Shown in pieces: positions 24,348 through 35,942 of a stretch of DNA of 64,000 bases. Origin of the DNA: Cerrena zonata (taxonomy: Eukaryota; Basidiomycota; Agaricomycetes; Polyporales; Cerrenaceae); contig JASBNA010000002.1 of assembly GCA_038087015.1 (NCBI GenBank), forward strand, positions 2,604,001-2,668,000, read 5' to 3'. Both the position numbers and the translations under genes were made by a program. Numbering within the stretch: the stretch's first letter is position 1; each line of letters begins with the position of its first letter. The notes under the pieces are model-generated. The model worked only from the letters and a program-made list of their open reading frames with translations, ran no database searches and had not been told where the DNA came from.

Positions 24348-25927
24348 CTATACCCAGCGAATAATATCTCTAGGATTTCCACCGATCCAGTAAGGTTTTA
24401 GGCTCATTGGAAGGTCAATACCGACCACACGACCTTCGTCGTTGAATCGTGCGCCGTTCTCCAACAGCGCGACAATCAACCTTGGCACTGCAGCAGCCGT
24501 ACCGTTCAAGGTATGAGCAAATACAATCTCAGTAGGCTGTTTGGGATCATCTATTTGACGACGATATCGAATGTGCATGCGACGGGACTGATAGTCGGTG
24601 CAATTTGACGTCGATGAGATTTCACCCCACGACCCTCGTCCGGGCATCCAGGCTTCCATATCGTATTTTCGGTATGCGCTCGCGCCTAGCTCCTCGGTGG
24701 GCATATCAAGGACTCTGCAATAGTAATTTTAGAACATAGCCTAGCGTGGACGGGATGTATATGTTACCTGAAAGGGAGATTGAGTCCTTCGAAAATCTCG
24801 ACCTGGATTCTTCTGATTTCTTCCATCATCTCGTTACTCATTTCCGCTGCGGTCAGGGCGAATAGTTCCAACTTGGTGAATTGGTGCACTCGGTATAGCC
24901 CACGAGTATCGGCTCCACGCGCACCAGCCTCCGCACGAAAGGCCCTGCCCAAGCCAACGACTTTGACAGGCATTTCGGTGTATATCTTGTTGGCAAACAT
25001 TCCTGCTAGAGGAATTTCAGCTGTACCAGCAAGCACTAATTCCGGCGTTGGAGCATTGGGAGTCCCAGTGTTCACAAGACGGTAAGTTTGCTCCGCTTGA
25101 TCTCGAGGCTGGAACCCACAGCGGTGGGCTATGTCAGCACGAACGACATCCGGTACTGTCACAAATTTGAACCCATGCTTAGTCGCAATATCCAAAGCAT
25201 AATTGACCAGGGCCATTTCAAGTTGAGCTCCCTCATTGACGAGGTAATACCAAGAAGTGCCAGAGACGGTGGCCCCGGCCTGAAAGTCTACGAGATCCAA
25301 CGCTTTGGCTATGTCGACGTGGTCCCTCTTCTCCGACTTCAACATGGGTTCGGGACCATGTTGAGAAAGAATCGTAGCAGTAGATTCGGGTCCAATGGGG
25401 ACGTCGGGATGTGTGTCATTTGGAACAGCCAGAGTTAGGCCGAAGAGCTCTTCGTCAACATTCTCCAGCCTGGTTTCTAGTGCTGATATTTCTTCCTTGA
25501 GAGCTCGTGCCTCCTCCAGTATGACTTTCTTGGCTTCAGGGTCCTTGGCGGTCCTGCTTATACGAGCTCCTACGAGTGAACGTTCATTCCGCTTCGCATT
25601 TAGTGTTTGAGACAATTGTTTCTGAAGCGAGTACAGTCTCTCGATATTTTGTATGGCACCCACGGGCACCGCCGCCTTCCTGTTAAAAGCATTGTGTGAC
25701 TTGTATACGACATTATCCGAGATCTCTCGATAGTTGAGTCGTGGTTTCGGAAGGTTGGTTCCTGAGGTAGATGCAACGTCAGATTTAGCTCTTCGAGCGA
25801 CATAGTTCCCTTTACAAGAGTTTAATCACTGTTTCAAAACGTTATGAATAAACTCACATCCTTGCTGGGTAGAATGGAAGCGATGCCGGAATATTCGGGC
25901 GTAGGTTGCGACCGTGACGGTCGACAT
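24348..25927 (-). CDS. DIA4: Seryl-tRNA synthetase, mitochondrial
   Basis: Three exons, 25858-25927, 24768-25809 and 24348-24714, encode 492 residues. The first exon and start of the second give an Arg/Ser-rich, acid-free leader ([19 protein letters not shown]) typical of mitochondrial import. A coiled-coil arm follows (about residues 60-150, with [19 protein letters not shown]). Class II motifs follow: [17 protein letters not shown], motif 2 [15 protein letters not shown] and motif 3 [19 protein letters not shown]. The enzyme charges tRNA-Ser with serine. An intron lies just before the conserved [18 protein letters not shown]. The 160-bp gap to UTP11 on the opposite strand must serve as a bidirectional promoter. 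Confidence 0.94.
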
Positions 25928-26087
25928 TCAAGTCGATGAGCTAACGTTTCGGGATCGAGCTCGGGACAATAATTTAGAGCGCCTATAGAACTTGATCTGC
26001 TTGACTTTCTTCCTCCATCTCTGGGTCCTTCACTTTAGTTTTATCTCTTAAGCCACTCGATTATAAGAAAGATAACGAAACGACGCT

Positions 26088-27338
26088 ATGACTTCCTCGT
26101 TACGAAACTCTCTGCATAGGAAGAACCACAAAGAACGAGGTCAACTCGCTCACCGAAGCCGATTGGGGCTTCTCGAGAAGCACAAGGACTATGTCCTTCG
26201 TGCGAGAGATTATCACTCCAAGAAGGATAGAATAACTAGGCTTAGACAGAAGGCGGCTGTGAGGAATAAAGATGAATTCTACTTCGCCATGAACAAGCAA
26301 AAGACGGAGGTATGTTGCTTCTATTATCTTGACACACTAATGTATCGAAAATTGAATATTTGCATCCGTTATAGGGTGGTGTTCACATTCAAGATAGGGG
26401 AAATGAAGCCCTACCTGTAGACATCGTAAAGGTGTTGAAGTCACAGGATGAAAACTATATTCGAACAATGCGAACGGCTGGTCTTAAAGTGTGTCAAACA
26501 TCGGGCTTTGCTTATTTATTGAGCTCATCCGTCCATTTTTGATCAGAAAATTGATCGAATCAAGGGTCAACTTAGTACTCTTGCAGATCTTGTCAACCCA
26601 ATATCCACAGATGACGGTTCGGTGGAAGGTTTGGACGGCGCGGAATTGGACATCCTTCGAGAAGCCGGAATAATTGCTGGCCCTTCCACTTCAAACAGGA
26701 GACGGCGAGCATCAGTGTCAAGACCTGCTTCAAAACATATAATCTTTGCTGATTCTGAAGAACAAGGTATGTCTTCATAGCATTGGCCCGGTCATGGCAA
26801 CTCAATTCTATTTATTGGTAGTTCATCAGCTGTCATCATCATCGAGTCGCTTACAGCCCAACCTCGCCCTAAGCAAGTCGTCTGAAGAGCCGCATGAAGA
26901 CCATGACAAGGGCTGGAAGACTCCCGAGTCCAAGGGAAAGAAACGGAAGCCTGTACAGGTGTCTGCAGTATCGCAAAATGACTCAATCTCTCTACAAGAA
27001 CAGCACAAAGAAGCTTCTGTAAGCTCTTCTCCCTCTCTATACAGGAATAGAGCACTAATACGTATGTTTAGGAACATCGTTCACGCCTTTTGAAAGAGCT
27101 CTCTGCTCGTCTGCACAGAGACCAACAACTACGTTATGCTGAACGAGAATTGGAGATGCAAAAATTATTGATGGGTAAGGGTGGGTCTCGAAAACTGAAT
27201 GGTGTGGAGAAAGTGGAAGAAGACAACGACAATGACGAAGATGACGATATGGATGGCGGAAGTCGAAGAAATAAAAAGGTGGACGAGAAGACTTGGAAAC
27301 CAAGGGTATACAAGTGGAAGCTGGAACGTAAGCGATAG
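26088..27338 (+). CDS. UTP11: U3 snoRNP-associated protein UTP11
   Basis: Five exons, 26088-26309, 26375-26488, 26547-26766, 26822-27018 and 27072-27338, encode 339 residues. The N-terminus [20 protein letters not shown], then [18 protein letters not shown] and [18 protein letters not shown], is the Utp11 signature. The C-terminus is basic and ends in [14 protein letters not shown] after an acidic stretch. Utp11 is a component of the small-subunit processome needed for 18S rRNA maturation in the nucleolus. It is divergently transcribed from the mitochondrial seryl-tRNA synthetase. Confidence 0.95.
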
Positions 27339-27464
27339 TGCGTTTGTTCTCTTCATCAATTACTCTAGTATCCTTCCCCACATCATATGTCCATATTTAT
27401 GTCGAGATAGACGCAATACACCATCTGCCCACAGTGCACTTGTTGGAGCGATCAGATAGGAACA

Positions 27465-27684
27465 ATGGATGCGCACTCGGTAAGTCCAAGAAGGTGTGAG
27501 GCGGCTGGCCTTGTGGCGGAAATGGGGCTGACGCAAGAGCGTTGAAGCATGTCCGAAGCTTAACTCGCTTGATATCTGGACTCGGAGTTCAATAGGGAAA
27601 AGCTTAGAGAAGGCGCGAGAGGTTTTGAAGGGGTGTAAAGTGCTGCCGGGAGGACCTGCATCGATCATTGGTGAATTGTATTAG
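27465..27684 (+). CDS. Possible 54-codon small gene or gene remnant
   Basis: Two segments, 27465-27540 and 27596-27684, join in phase through a 55-nt GTTGAA..ATAG intron. They give a coherent sequence, MDAHSVSPRRCEAAGLVAEM, then TQERKSLEKAREVLKGCKVL, ending in GGPASIIGELY. In the same frame the open sequence extends 5' to another Cys-containing stretch (ICPQCTCW), so it may be the 3' part of a larger decayed gene. The donor is non-standard and I do not recognise the family. Its end overlaps the inverted F-box relic. Confidence 0.25.
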
Positions 27685-28030
27685 TCAGTGAACGATTGAT
27701 TTGGAGAGAAAGATGCACTTCATTGATGATGTCTAGAGGCCTCTCAGGGGGGACCCCTTGTGTCTAACACGAACAGGTACTATCGAAGACTTTTCGGCCG
27801 ATTTCTCTTGTTTTGCACGTTTAATAAGTCTAGGTGTCAGAAGGTTATTAGTTAGTGACCACGGTATCTGGGCCGAGAGTATCTGGTGTTGATTGCTCCT
27901 CTATCCCTCTTTTGTGTATTGTACACCATATTTCAAGGGTCAGGGAGATGTTAGAAAGGAAGGTGAAATACCATCTTGTGTACTGCATTACCGTGTACCG
28001 AGTGCGCTTCCAATGGTTCCTTATCCGAGT
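27675..28030 (-). pseudogene. Inverted relic of F-box family promoter and first exon
   Basis: Read on the minus strand, this stretch follows copy A (28,604-28,980) from the promoter through the 5' leader, ATG (27,929), first exon and start of the first intron. Matching pieces include ATGGTGTACAATACAC, CCCAGATACCGTGG and CCTCTAGACATCATC. It is broken: the ATG frame meets TAA after about 25 codons, and the LQELP segment is deleted. Similarity stops near 27,675 inside intron 1. The F-box, later exons and zinc-like motifs are absent. Confidence 0.8.
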
Positions 28031-28603
28031 GCCCCCTAAAGCTCACTGGCGGTGCTGTAGGTGGATGTTCTATTGTGGTCTATCTCGTAGACATAGAATG
28101 TGACGAAGGATACCGGAGTAACCGACAAAGAATACAAACGCACCATCTATTGAGAGAACGACTGTCTTCTCGATTTAGAGGGTGAAAACTGAGCCTAGCC
28201 CGGGGTCAGGAAACAACGGAAGCACACTCGGATGTGTAAGCCTGCTCGGATAAGTGTCGGCATCCTTCATCTACCTAGATCCCTGTGTCCTTGAACTTTG
28301 ATTGACGTTGTTGAACCAATACACGCATTTTGAAACATGCCGTATTTCAGTCCAGCATTCCAAGTTCACCTTCCGCTACCCACAAGTCACGGTGTCAGCC
28401 CAGCCTCCACTCGTACGGTGACACCAGTATCGCAATTCAATTTGCCAGGCTCGTAAGTAGTAAGAACGGGAGATATACAAAGTTACAACACCTGCCACGC
28501 TATAAGACCACCTCCGCAACCACAACTTGAGCCACTGATATAGAGATAGACCACGTGACCGTGACTCCTTTTTACGCGTGATGCTACGCGACCTGGCTAA
28601 TTA

Positions 28604-28620
28604 AGTGCCACCCATTGTTG
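28604..28620 (+). promoter_or_regulatory. Conserved box upstream of F-box copy A
   Basis: AGTGCCACCCATTGTTG ends 85 bp before the ATG at 28706. The other three copies carry a similar block at nearly the same distance (see findings). The core CCCATTGTT resembles HMG-box binding sites; function is inferred from conservation only. Confidence 0.5.
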
Positions 28621-28705
28621 TAAAACGCGACTTCAACTCTTGTTTGCATCTTACCAGACCATAGACTTTCATCTTATTTTCTAACATCACTGTAACCCCA
28701 GAAAT

Positions 28706-31280
28706 ATGGTGTACAATACACGAAAGAGGGCCAGAGAAGTAGTTGATACCACAGATACTCCTAGCCCAGATACCGTGGTTACTAATACTAATGACCCTCT
28801 AACACCAAGACCTGCCGGATGTGTCAAACGCGCAAAGCAGGAGAAATCTACAGAAAAGTCCTTGACAGCACCTGCTCGTGTCAGGCGCAAGGGATCATTA
28901 CAAGAACTCCCTAGGATGCCTCTAGACATCATCGACGAGGTGCGTCTTTCTCTCGAATTCAATCGTTCATTGTCTAATGACACATATGTTGTGGTATAGA
29001 TCCTGATGCATATGCGTATTGGAGATCTGCTTAGTCTATCACGAACAACCAAAGCTTTTCGTGAACTCGTGTGGGCTCATGGGGCCCAACGCTTTTGGAA
29101 AGCAGCTATGGAGAATTCGCAAGCTGATGGCTTGCCAGCATGCCCTGACTGGTTAAGTATACCTGCATACGCCAGCTTGATGTATTCTCCGCATTGCCAT
29201 GTAGGTCAATAATGATGAGATAATGTTTCATTGTATGAACTCATAACGTTTCGCTTCCAGAACTGTTTCACTGGAAACATACAGTCGGTGATTTATGTTT
29301 GGGGTGTGCGCTATTGCAAGAAGTGCCAAGAAGAGTACGTTCTGACTTCTACACCGAGTGCTACTGTTTCCTGACTTTATATGTCCTTGTGCCAGGCTTC
29401 TTGTACATGGGAACCATGTATCATATACAGCTCGCGACTGCTGTTCTCCTTTTAAAATACGGCATGAGAAAAAGAGCGGTGAGATACTCCTATATTCATA
29501 TCTTACCCAGTCCCTTGTTGAATTATATAGGTCGGGGGACATTAATCCAGGAGACTACATATTTTCTTAAAACGGAAATCAGCCAATTCACTCAACAAAA
29601 CGTGTCCAATGTCAACTGGGAAAACCAACGGCGGGCTCTGGTTCGGGAAAAGCAAAAGGTTTGAGTTTCCGTATTCGAACGTTGGTCCAAATGTTAATAC
29701 TATCTGGTAGTGGTCGGAGAAATGTAGGATATGGCATGAATGTCAATGGGCCAATAGAGAGAATGAGATTCAAGTAATCAAAAACGAAAGGTTATCAGTG
29801 TAAGTGTCGGTCGAAATTAATACTCTGTCGTTGCGGTTCTGATTGTCGCATAGAATCATTTCGAAGCTGAAGGAATTAGGTTGGGAGGAAGAACTTAACT
29901 ATATGTCTCCCGTAACACCTCATCCGCTGTTGGGACTGAAGCAGGTTAGACAACCACGTGCATTGACTGAGAGAAGTAGGTCTTCCGTGTTACCTTACTG
30001 TGGTTGTGCCACTGACTTGTGATGGCTCAGTCTGGCTCAACATGGAGGATGACGCAATTTCTTTCATGAAGAAGAAGAAAACAGAACGTTTGCGTCTTAT
30101 TCATTATACACATATGGAGGAACGCTACACCATATTGAACGAGTTTTGGTGCGGCATCGAATTTGACTTTAGGAACTCCCTTCCCAGCTGCCGTGACGTT
30201 GCCTCGTTCCCCGCTGTCAAAGCTATTATGGATTTACCAGATGACGTGGTCGTCACTGACGATAACTTTCAACTCATCAAAAACAATATCATGGAATATG
30301 TCGCTGAATATAAACAAATCCAGAACGCGATGTTACGAGAATGGATCGAAGACCAGACCGATTTACAACTTTCCAAGGATGTTGATATCCTTGACCTGGC
30401 TATCGCGTCTCATATCAAATGCTCCTGTAGTTCGACGTCGTGCAACCCCCTTGCCCACGATTGCGGGGATTCTTATCGTTACCGCTCTCGCAACAAAATC
30501 AAGATCGACTGGTCTGCTGAGCCTGACGATTTCTATGAAAGAGCATTGGACAAGATTGCAGGGTACCCTTGTTGGTCACCTGCGGACTTCGAATCACCGT
30601 GGTGGATTCTGAAATATCTTATCAAGTGTGCTGGCGAAGACCCTGCACTCGTTACAACGGATGAGATGAGTCGGAAAGACATAAGATGGTACTGTGCTTC
30701 CTGCGATTCCGAAAATGTTCGAACGATAATGTCTTGGAGAGCAGTGGTACGCGATCGAGTATGTCTTTCTCACTCACAATACTGATATCCACACGTCATA
30801 GACTCGCCACATTGACTTGCGTCACGACCACTACTACTCCAGCGACACTTACAAGAAGGAAATACCTATAGCCAAGGTAGCGGATACCAAACAAATAGCT
30901 CACTTGGAAATGGCCGCACTTGGAGAAGCCCAGGAAAGAAACAAACTCTATGTCTGTATGCGATGTCCTGATAACGTACACATATCATTTCCCTCTCAAT
31001 ATACTGGAGAAGCACATTTGAAGAACTGGTTCGTAATTATTCCTCACTCTCTGAAGCTCGTGGTGCTAATATGTCGTGCATTTGACATTCATTTAGGCAT
31101 AAGATAAAGAGACTTAGAGCAACAGACCTTCGGATTGAAGATGGACCCATAAGGCAGCTAGATCCCTTCTACATCATCGTGAAACCTACCGGTGGATCCA
31201 GACCAGGAAGGATCTACGCGCAGGCAAAGCATTATCTTGATGGCTACGACGTTAGAACAGTATTTGGGAAATTGAGCTAG
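28706..31280 (+). CDS. F-box/zinc-cluster family protein, copy A (open)
   Basis: Ten exons: 28706-28939, 29000-29200, 29261-29334, 29396-29478, 29531-29658, 29711-29799, 29854-29975, 30031-30746, 30802-31028 and 31097-31280, giving 685 residues with no break. A basic tail (MVYNTRKRARE) leads to the F-box, LPRMPLDIIDEILMHMRIGD, then LLSLSRTTKAFRELV. The cysteine cluster is HCHNCFTG...YCKKCQEE. The C-terminal half has RWYCASCDSENVRTIMSWRA and a finger-like CMRCPDNVHISF...HLKNWH whose tryptophan codon is split by the last intron. The F-box suggests an SCF substrate receptor; the metal-binding roles are inference. It sits between UTP11 and LSB5, 11 kb from its relatives. Confidence 0.85.
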
Positions 31281-31548
31281 TTGTACGATGATACCCTATG
31301 AATTCTACCATGTCGATATGTGTGCTGCTGTTTTATGTCTGCAATGTTATCGGGACCGTTGGGGTCAATAAGCCGGCTGTGCCGGCGTATAAACGGTTTT
31401 GTGTGATGGAGCACAGGACCAATATAATACAATTTGCCAGGGTAGGAACAGCCGCAGACAAAGACTTCGACGTCATGCCCTTAAATAGACAATCTATACT
31501 TGTTTCCCGCCCCCACCTTCCTCATCTTCTTTATCCGCCTCCTCTGTC

Positions 31549-33621
31549 ATGTCTGCCATACACCTGGCCAGACAAGCATATTCTGCCTTTGCTGGAAGCG
31601 AGAAACCGCGAGTACGTCAACATGATAGGGGTCGTAAATCGATAAATGACTGATACCCGGGGCGATTGCCTTTACTAGTCTTCGATCACCGAGTGGATAG
31701 AAATCCTGACGTCAAGAAATTACGAGGAGGAAGCTTACGATGGGTGCGTGTATTTCATTTGAGATTATGCTTCCTGCCGTGGCTCAATATACCTCTATGG
31801 CACTAGTATTCCAGAGATCGTCGAGTCGATCAACATACAAGGAACAGGGTATGTACAAACGATCCTACACAATCGCTTGGCCTCATCCAAGGACTTGTTC
31901 TCAAAAACAGTGTTCAGGAGGCTAGTAGAGCAATCAGGAAGAAGCTGAAGCATGGCGACGTACACCAGCAAATTAGGGCTCTAGTCGTTAGTGAACCCGT
32001 TCATGCTCCTTCGCCTTATCTTTACATGCTCGAGTAGATCCTTCGGGCACTCGTGGAGAATGGTGGAACTAAATTCCAAAGTATGTGTCTTATTATGCGA
32101 TACTACTTTGACACACGACTAATGATTAAACTAGCTTCCTTCGCCGATACACAACTTGTGGATGCTATTAGGGGTCTTGCTCATGAACCTTCGACTGATA
32201 GCAAAGTCAGGAAGAAGTTGATGTCTGTCCTAGCATCATGGCATATACAATTCAAGGACCAGCCAAGTATGTCCACAATCGCCGGACTATACCGGCAATG
32301 CAAGCCCTCTGAAATCGCTAGAAATCGTCTTTACAACGATCCTGTGCTCCAAGGGGCCGGCTTAGACCCGCATGGAGAATTTGACCGGCGAAGGCGGGAT
32401 GAGAAGGAGAAAGAGAGGCAACGGAGAGAGAAAGAGAAAGAGGAGAAACGATCAGCGAAGGAGAAGGCTAGAGCTGATGCAAAGAAGAAGACTCAAGGTG
32501 GCAAGCGCAAGCCCTTCAACTTCGACCAGGTCCGTTGCTCCGTTCATCGTCTGTGACCGAACACTGACAAAATAGCTGTATAGGAGAAACCCCAGATCCT
32601 GACATCCGTTGCTAATGCTTCCCAAGCGAGTAATAACCTCGTCAATGCTATCACTGTATGTTCTATGTTATTTTATGCTAATGTGCCTTATTTTGATCTC
32701 CAATCTAATCTAGTTGGTCAATACGGAGCATGATAGCCTACAAGCCAACGAGCGCGTGCAAGAATGCCTTCAGAACGCTAAATTAGCACGGAAGCAAATA
32801 GTGCGGTATATACAGGTAGCTGATGCTGATCATCATTTCCTTGTCAACCTCTCATTCAAATATTCTCCCACAGCTCGTGGAGAACGAAGACATGATAGGA
32901 ACACTGATTGACACCAACGAGCGTATCATCGCTTCATTAGAAATGTATGATGCTGTGAGTATTTGATTTCGCCATCATACCCCTGGAGTTTCAAGTAACC
33001 TGGTACTAGCTCTCGAAACCTGAAGTTACCGAACAAGACGTCCAGGATGTGCAAGAAGGACTAGCGGCTGCTAATATAAGCGATTCGGAGTTAGGCAGGC
33101 TACAAGAGAAACAACGGGCAGCTGTACAACGTTCCCTCGGACGTGCAAGTGGTGGCAAAGCGCGAGCTACGTATGAAGATGATGATGAGTTCACTCAACG
33201 TCGGAGTTCTAGCTCTCTTGTACATCCAGATCTACAGGAGTTGAGTTTCGGGAATCTCGGTGCTGAACAGAAGTACGCAGAATGTTCTACTTTCCATTCT
33301 TCGAGAGATTAATATTGGTTTTCTAGGGGTTTACCGCCTCCGCTCAGACCATCAGCTCGCCACACTTCTTCGGATGAAGATGCGAACTGGCGACACCGTT
33401 CTCTGTCAGACTTCAGTGACTACGAGTCGTCTGATGAAGAGACTCACAACGCTCGTGCCTCGGGATCCCACAACATTTCTGCTGCTCAGGCTTATGCCAA
33501 TAAACACCAGCGGAGGTTGAGCAAGGATTATGTGGACGTGTCTGATGGCGAAGTTGACGTGAAGAAAGACCCGAAGAAGGGTCTGTTGGAGGATCCATTT
33601 GCTGACCCATTTGCTGATTGA
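31549..33621 (+). CDS. LSB5: VHS-GAT domain protein, LSB5-like
   Basis: Eleven exons: 31549-31611, 31679-31743, 31807-31848, 31911-31986, 32038-32080, 32135-32529, 32584-32655, 32714-32815, 32874-32954, 33010-33272 and 33327-33621, giving 498 residues. The VHS domain (about residues 20-160) contains SSITEWIEILTSRNYEEEAY, EASRAIRKKLKHGDVHQQIR and ALVILRALVENGGTKFQ. A highly charged linker (KEKERQRREKEKEEKR) follows, then a GAT-like helical bundle around ANERVQECLQNAKLARKQIV. The tail is acidic and ends DPFADPFAD, an NPF/DPF-like adaptor motif. Yeast Lsb5 works at endocytic actin patches and binds ubiquitin and Arf3; that function is inferred here. The N-terminal small exons were set by phase. 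Confidence 0.9.
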
Positions 33622-34060
33622 GCGATGCTGGCATGGATAGGTTGGGTTTGGATTTTTGAGAAGTATCTAGGAGGTTTGTACGATTTTGAGATATCATTTA
33701 CTTATGCGTACCGTTTACTCTGTTAGGGGTAATATACACGAATGAAGTGGGCTTCGATTTACATAACTAAGTCATTAACAATTGTATATCATGATTGCTA
33801 CACTTCGACTTGCACTTGTCCACCAATGTCGTCACTCACGTTTGCTATTTTTCGCGGGTTTATGTTACTTCCAGGAAAAGTAAATTTCCCGTATCTCGTT
33901 TGACTTCAAGTTGAAGATAAGGAACGCAGAAACATTCATGATTGCTTTCGGCCGGTCCGCGAATGGGAATATCGAGATAAATAGGAGAGAAATGTGGGGC
34001 ACCGAAATTCCCCGCTAGTTTCCAGTGCTGGTCTTTCGCCAAACCAAAAGGTCGACTAGA

Positions 34061-35770
34061 ATGTACATGAAGAGCTTACTTGTGCTAGTGTCGGCTGCAC
34101 TGTCGCTCGCCAACGCCCATCAACATCACCAAATCCCCCTATCCAATGAACACATTCAGCACGACGCCACTAAACCTCTTCAAGAAACCTGGTTAAGCAA
34201 ATATGGTGCTCAAATTGACCAACCTTTCTCTGGACCTCTGTCGTTCTCTCACCTGCCTTATTCTCGATGTCTCGAAGACGAATCTGCCGAATTCGATATT
34301 GCAATCCTGGGTATGCCCTTCGATACTGCGGTAACGTATAGGTCAGGAGCCAGGTTTGGCCCTTATGCTATTCGGTCGGGAAGTAGGAGGCAAAAGGAGA
34401 GTCGGGGTTATACGATGTCATGGGGAGCCAACCCATACACCATGGGTGCTAAGATGATGGATTGTGGTGACGTGAATTATTTGATTGCGTTAATGACATG
34501 ATTCGGATATCTAAATGTTCTTTAAGGTTCCTGTCAGTCCTTTCGACAATGCATTGGCAGTCGATCAGATGGAAGTTGCATATGCTTCCTTACTCGCTCG
34601 AAATGTTAGCGCAAAGGACCTCGACGTCTCAGCAGTTAACCCTGCAAGGCACTTGGCCCTGGATGGTTTAGAACATCCTCGGATTGTTTCGTAAGTAATT
34701 TGCATGCTTCCACCGAATCTTCACTCTCGAAATGCTGACAATCTTCTTTCCCTCAGACTCGGAGGTGACCACACAATCGTACTCCCAATTCTCCGAGCTC
34801 TACACAAAATCTATGGCCCCATCTCAGTCATCCACTTCGACGCCCACCTGGATACCTGGCCAGCCTACCCTGGTACTAGCACTGACCAGTCCCGTATCAC
34901 TCACGGAACGTTCTTCTACATGGCCAAGGAGGAAGGTTTGATGTCCAACCAAAGTGTTCACGCCGGAATCCGGTGCAAGCTTGCAGTGAGTCCCTGTCGG
35001 TCATTCCAGATTGCAATATAATTCATTCTCAACAATGCGATTGCTTTAGGGGATCGAAGATTTGGAGAACGACGAGGAAGTCGGTTTCCAACTTATCTCG
35101 ACAGATGATATTGACGATTACGGTGTCAACGGAATCATTCAACGTATCCGTGAGCGTGTCGGTGACACACCCGTATATCTCAGGTATGTCGTATCTGCTC
35201 TGCCTCTTCTGACTCAAGCTGATCAACTTTTTAGTTTGGACATCGACGTAATTGGTACGAATAGAACATAGCTGCTTGTCATCATATTTCAATTGCTGAC
35301 GAGCCTCTTTCTATCTCTCTCAAATGCAGATCCCGGTCTTGCACCTGCTAGTAAGTCTTGAAATTCTACAAGTAGATATCACGCTAACGGAACATCCAGC
35401 TGGTACACCGGAGGCTGGAGGATGGACTACACGTGAAGTCAAACGGATTATTCGTGGCCTTGCCGGCCTCAACTTTGTGTAAGCAAACACAGATACAGTG
35501 ATCCCCAGTACATAATCTGATCCATAAAATTACCATGCAGCGGTGCGGACATCGTAGAAGTATCCCCAGCATACGATAATGGTGAGCATCCATTTTTTCT
35601 TACTCATTCTGCAGCAAGGTGTTCAACCATTTTTACCTTTAGCGGAAATCACCGGAATCGCTGCCGCCGATCTAGTCCATGACTTCCTCTCGATGCTTGT
35701 TGCGAAGGAACCTCCCAAAAGATTTGCTAGACCCGGGTCGATATGGGTCCCTGCTAAAGACGAACTATAG
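34061..35770 (+). CDS. Secreted agmatinase/ureohydrolase-family enzyme
   Basis: Nine exons: 34061-34471, 34527-34690, 34757-34985, 35050-35183, 35235-35254, 35330-35350, 35400-35478, 35541-35581 and 35643-35770, giving 408 residues. Two internal exons are only 20 and 21 nt and carry the active-site segment SLDIDVI-DPGLAPATGTPE. A signal peptide is present (MKSLLVLVSAALSLANA). Manganese-ligand motifs are complete: LGGDHT, FDAHLDT and SLDIDVIDPG. TGTPEAGGWTTREV and VEVSPAYDN are typical of agmatinases and guanidinobutyrases, which hydrolyse guanidino compounds to urea and an amine. The exact substrate is unknown. Secretion is predicted from the leader. Confidence 0.92.
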
Positions 35771-35942
35771 AAATAATGGTATGTCACATTCGTACGTGTA
35801 GTTGGGTTTATTTCTAACATTCTGTAGACCTAAAAACGATTGTTTAATGACTATATCGTGTACACCAATACAACGTGAATTGTGTTATCAAATTTAGCAT
35901 GTCCACATTCAGAATCGTTGCGACCACTGAGAAATCTATCTT

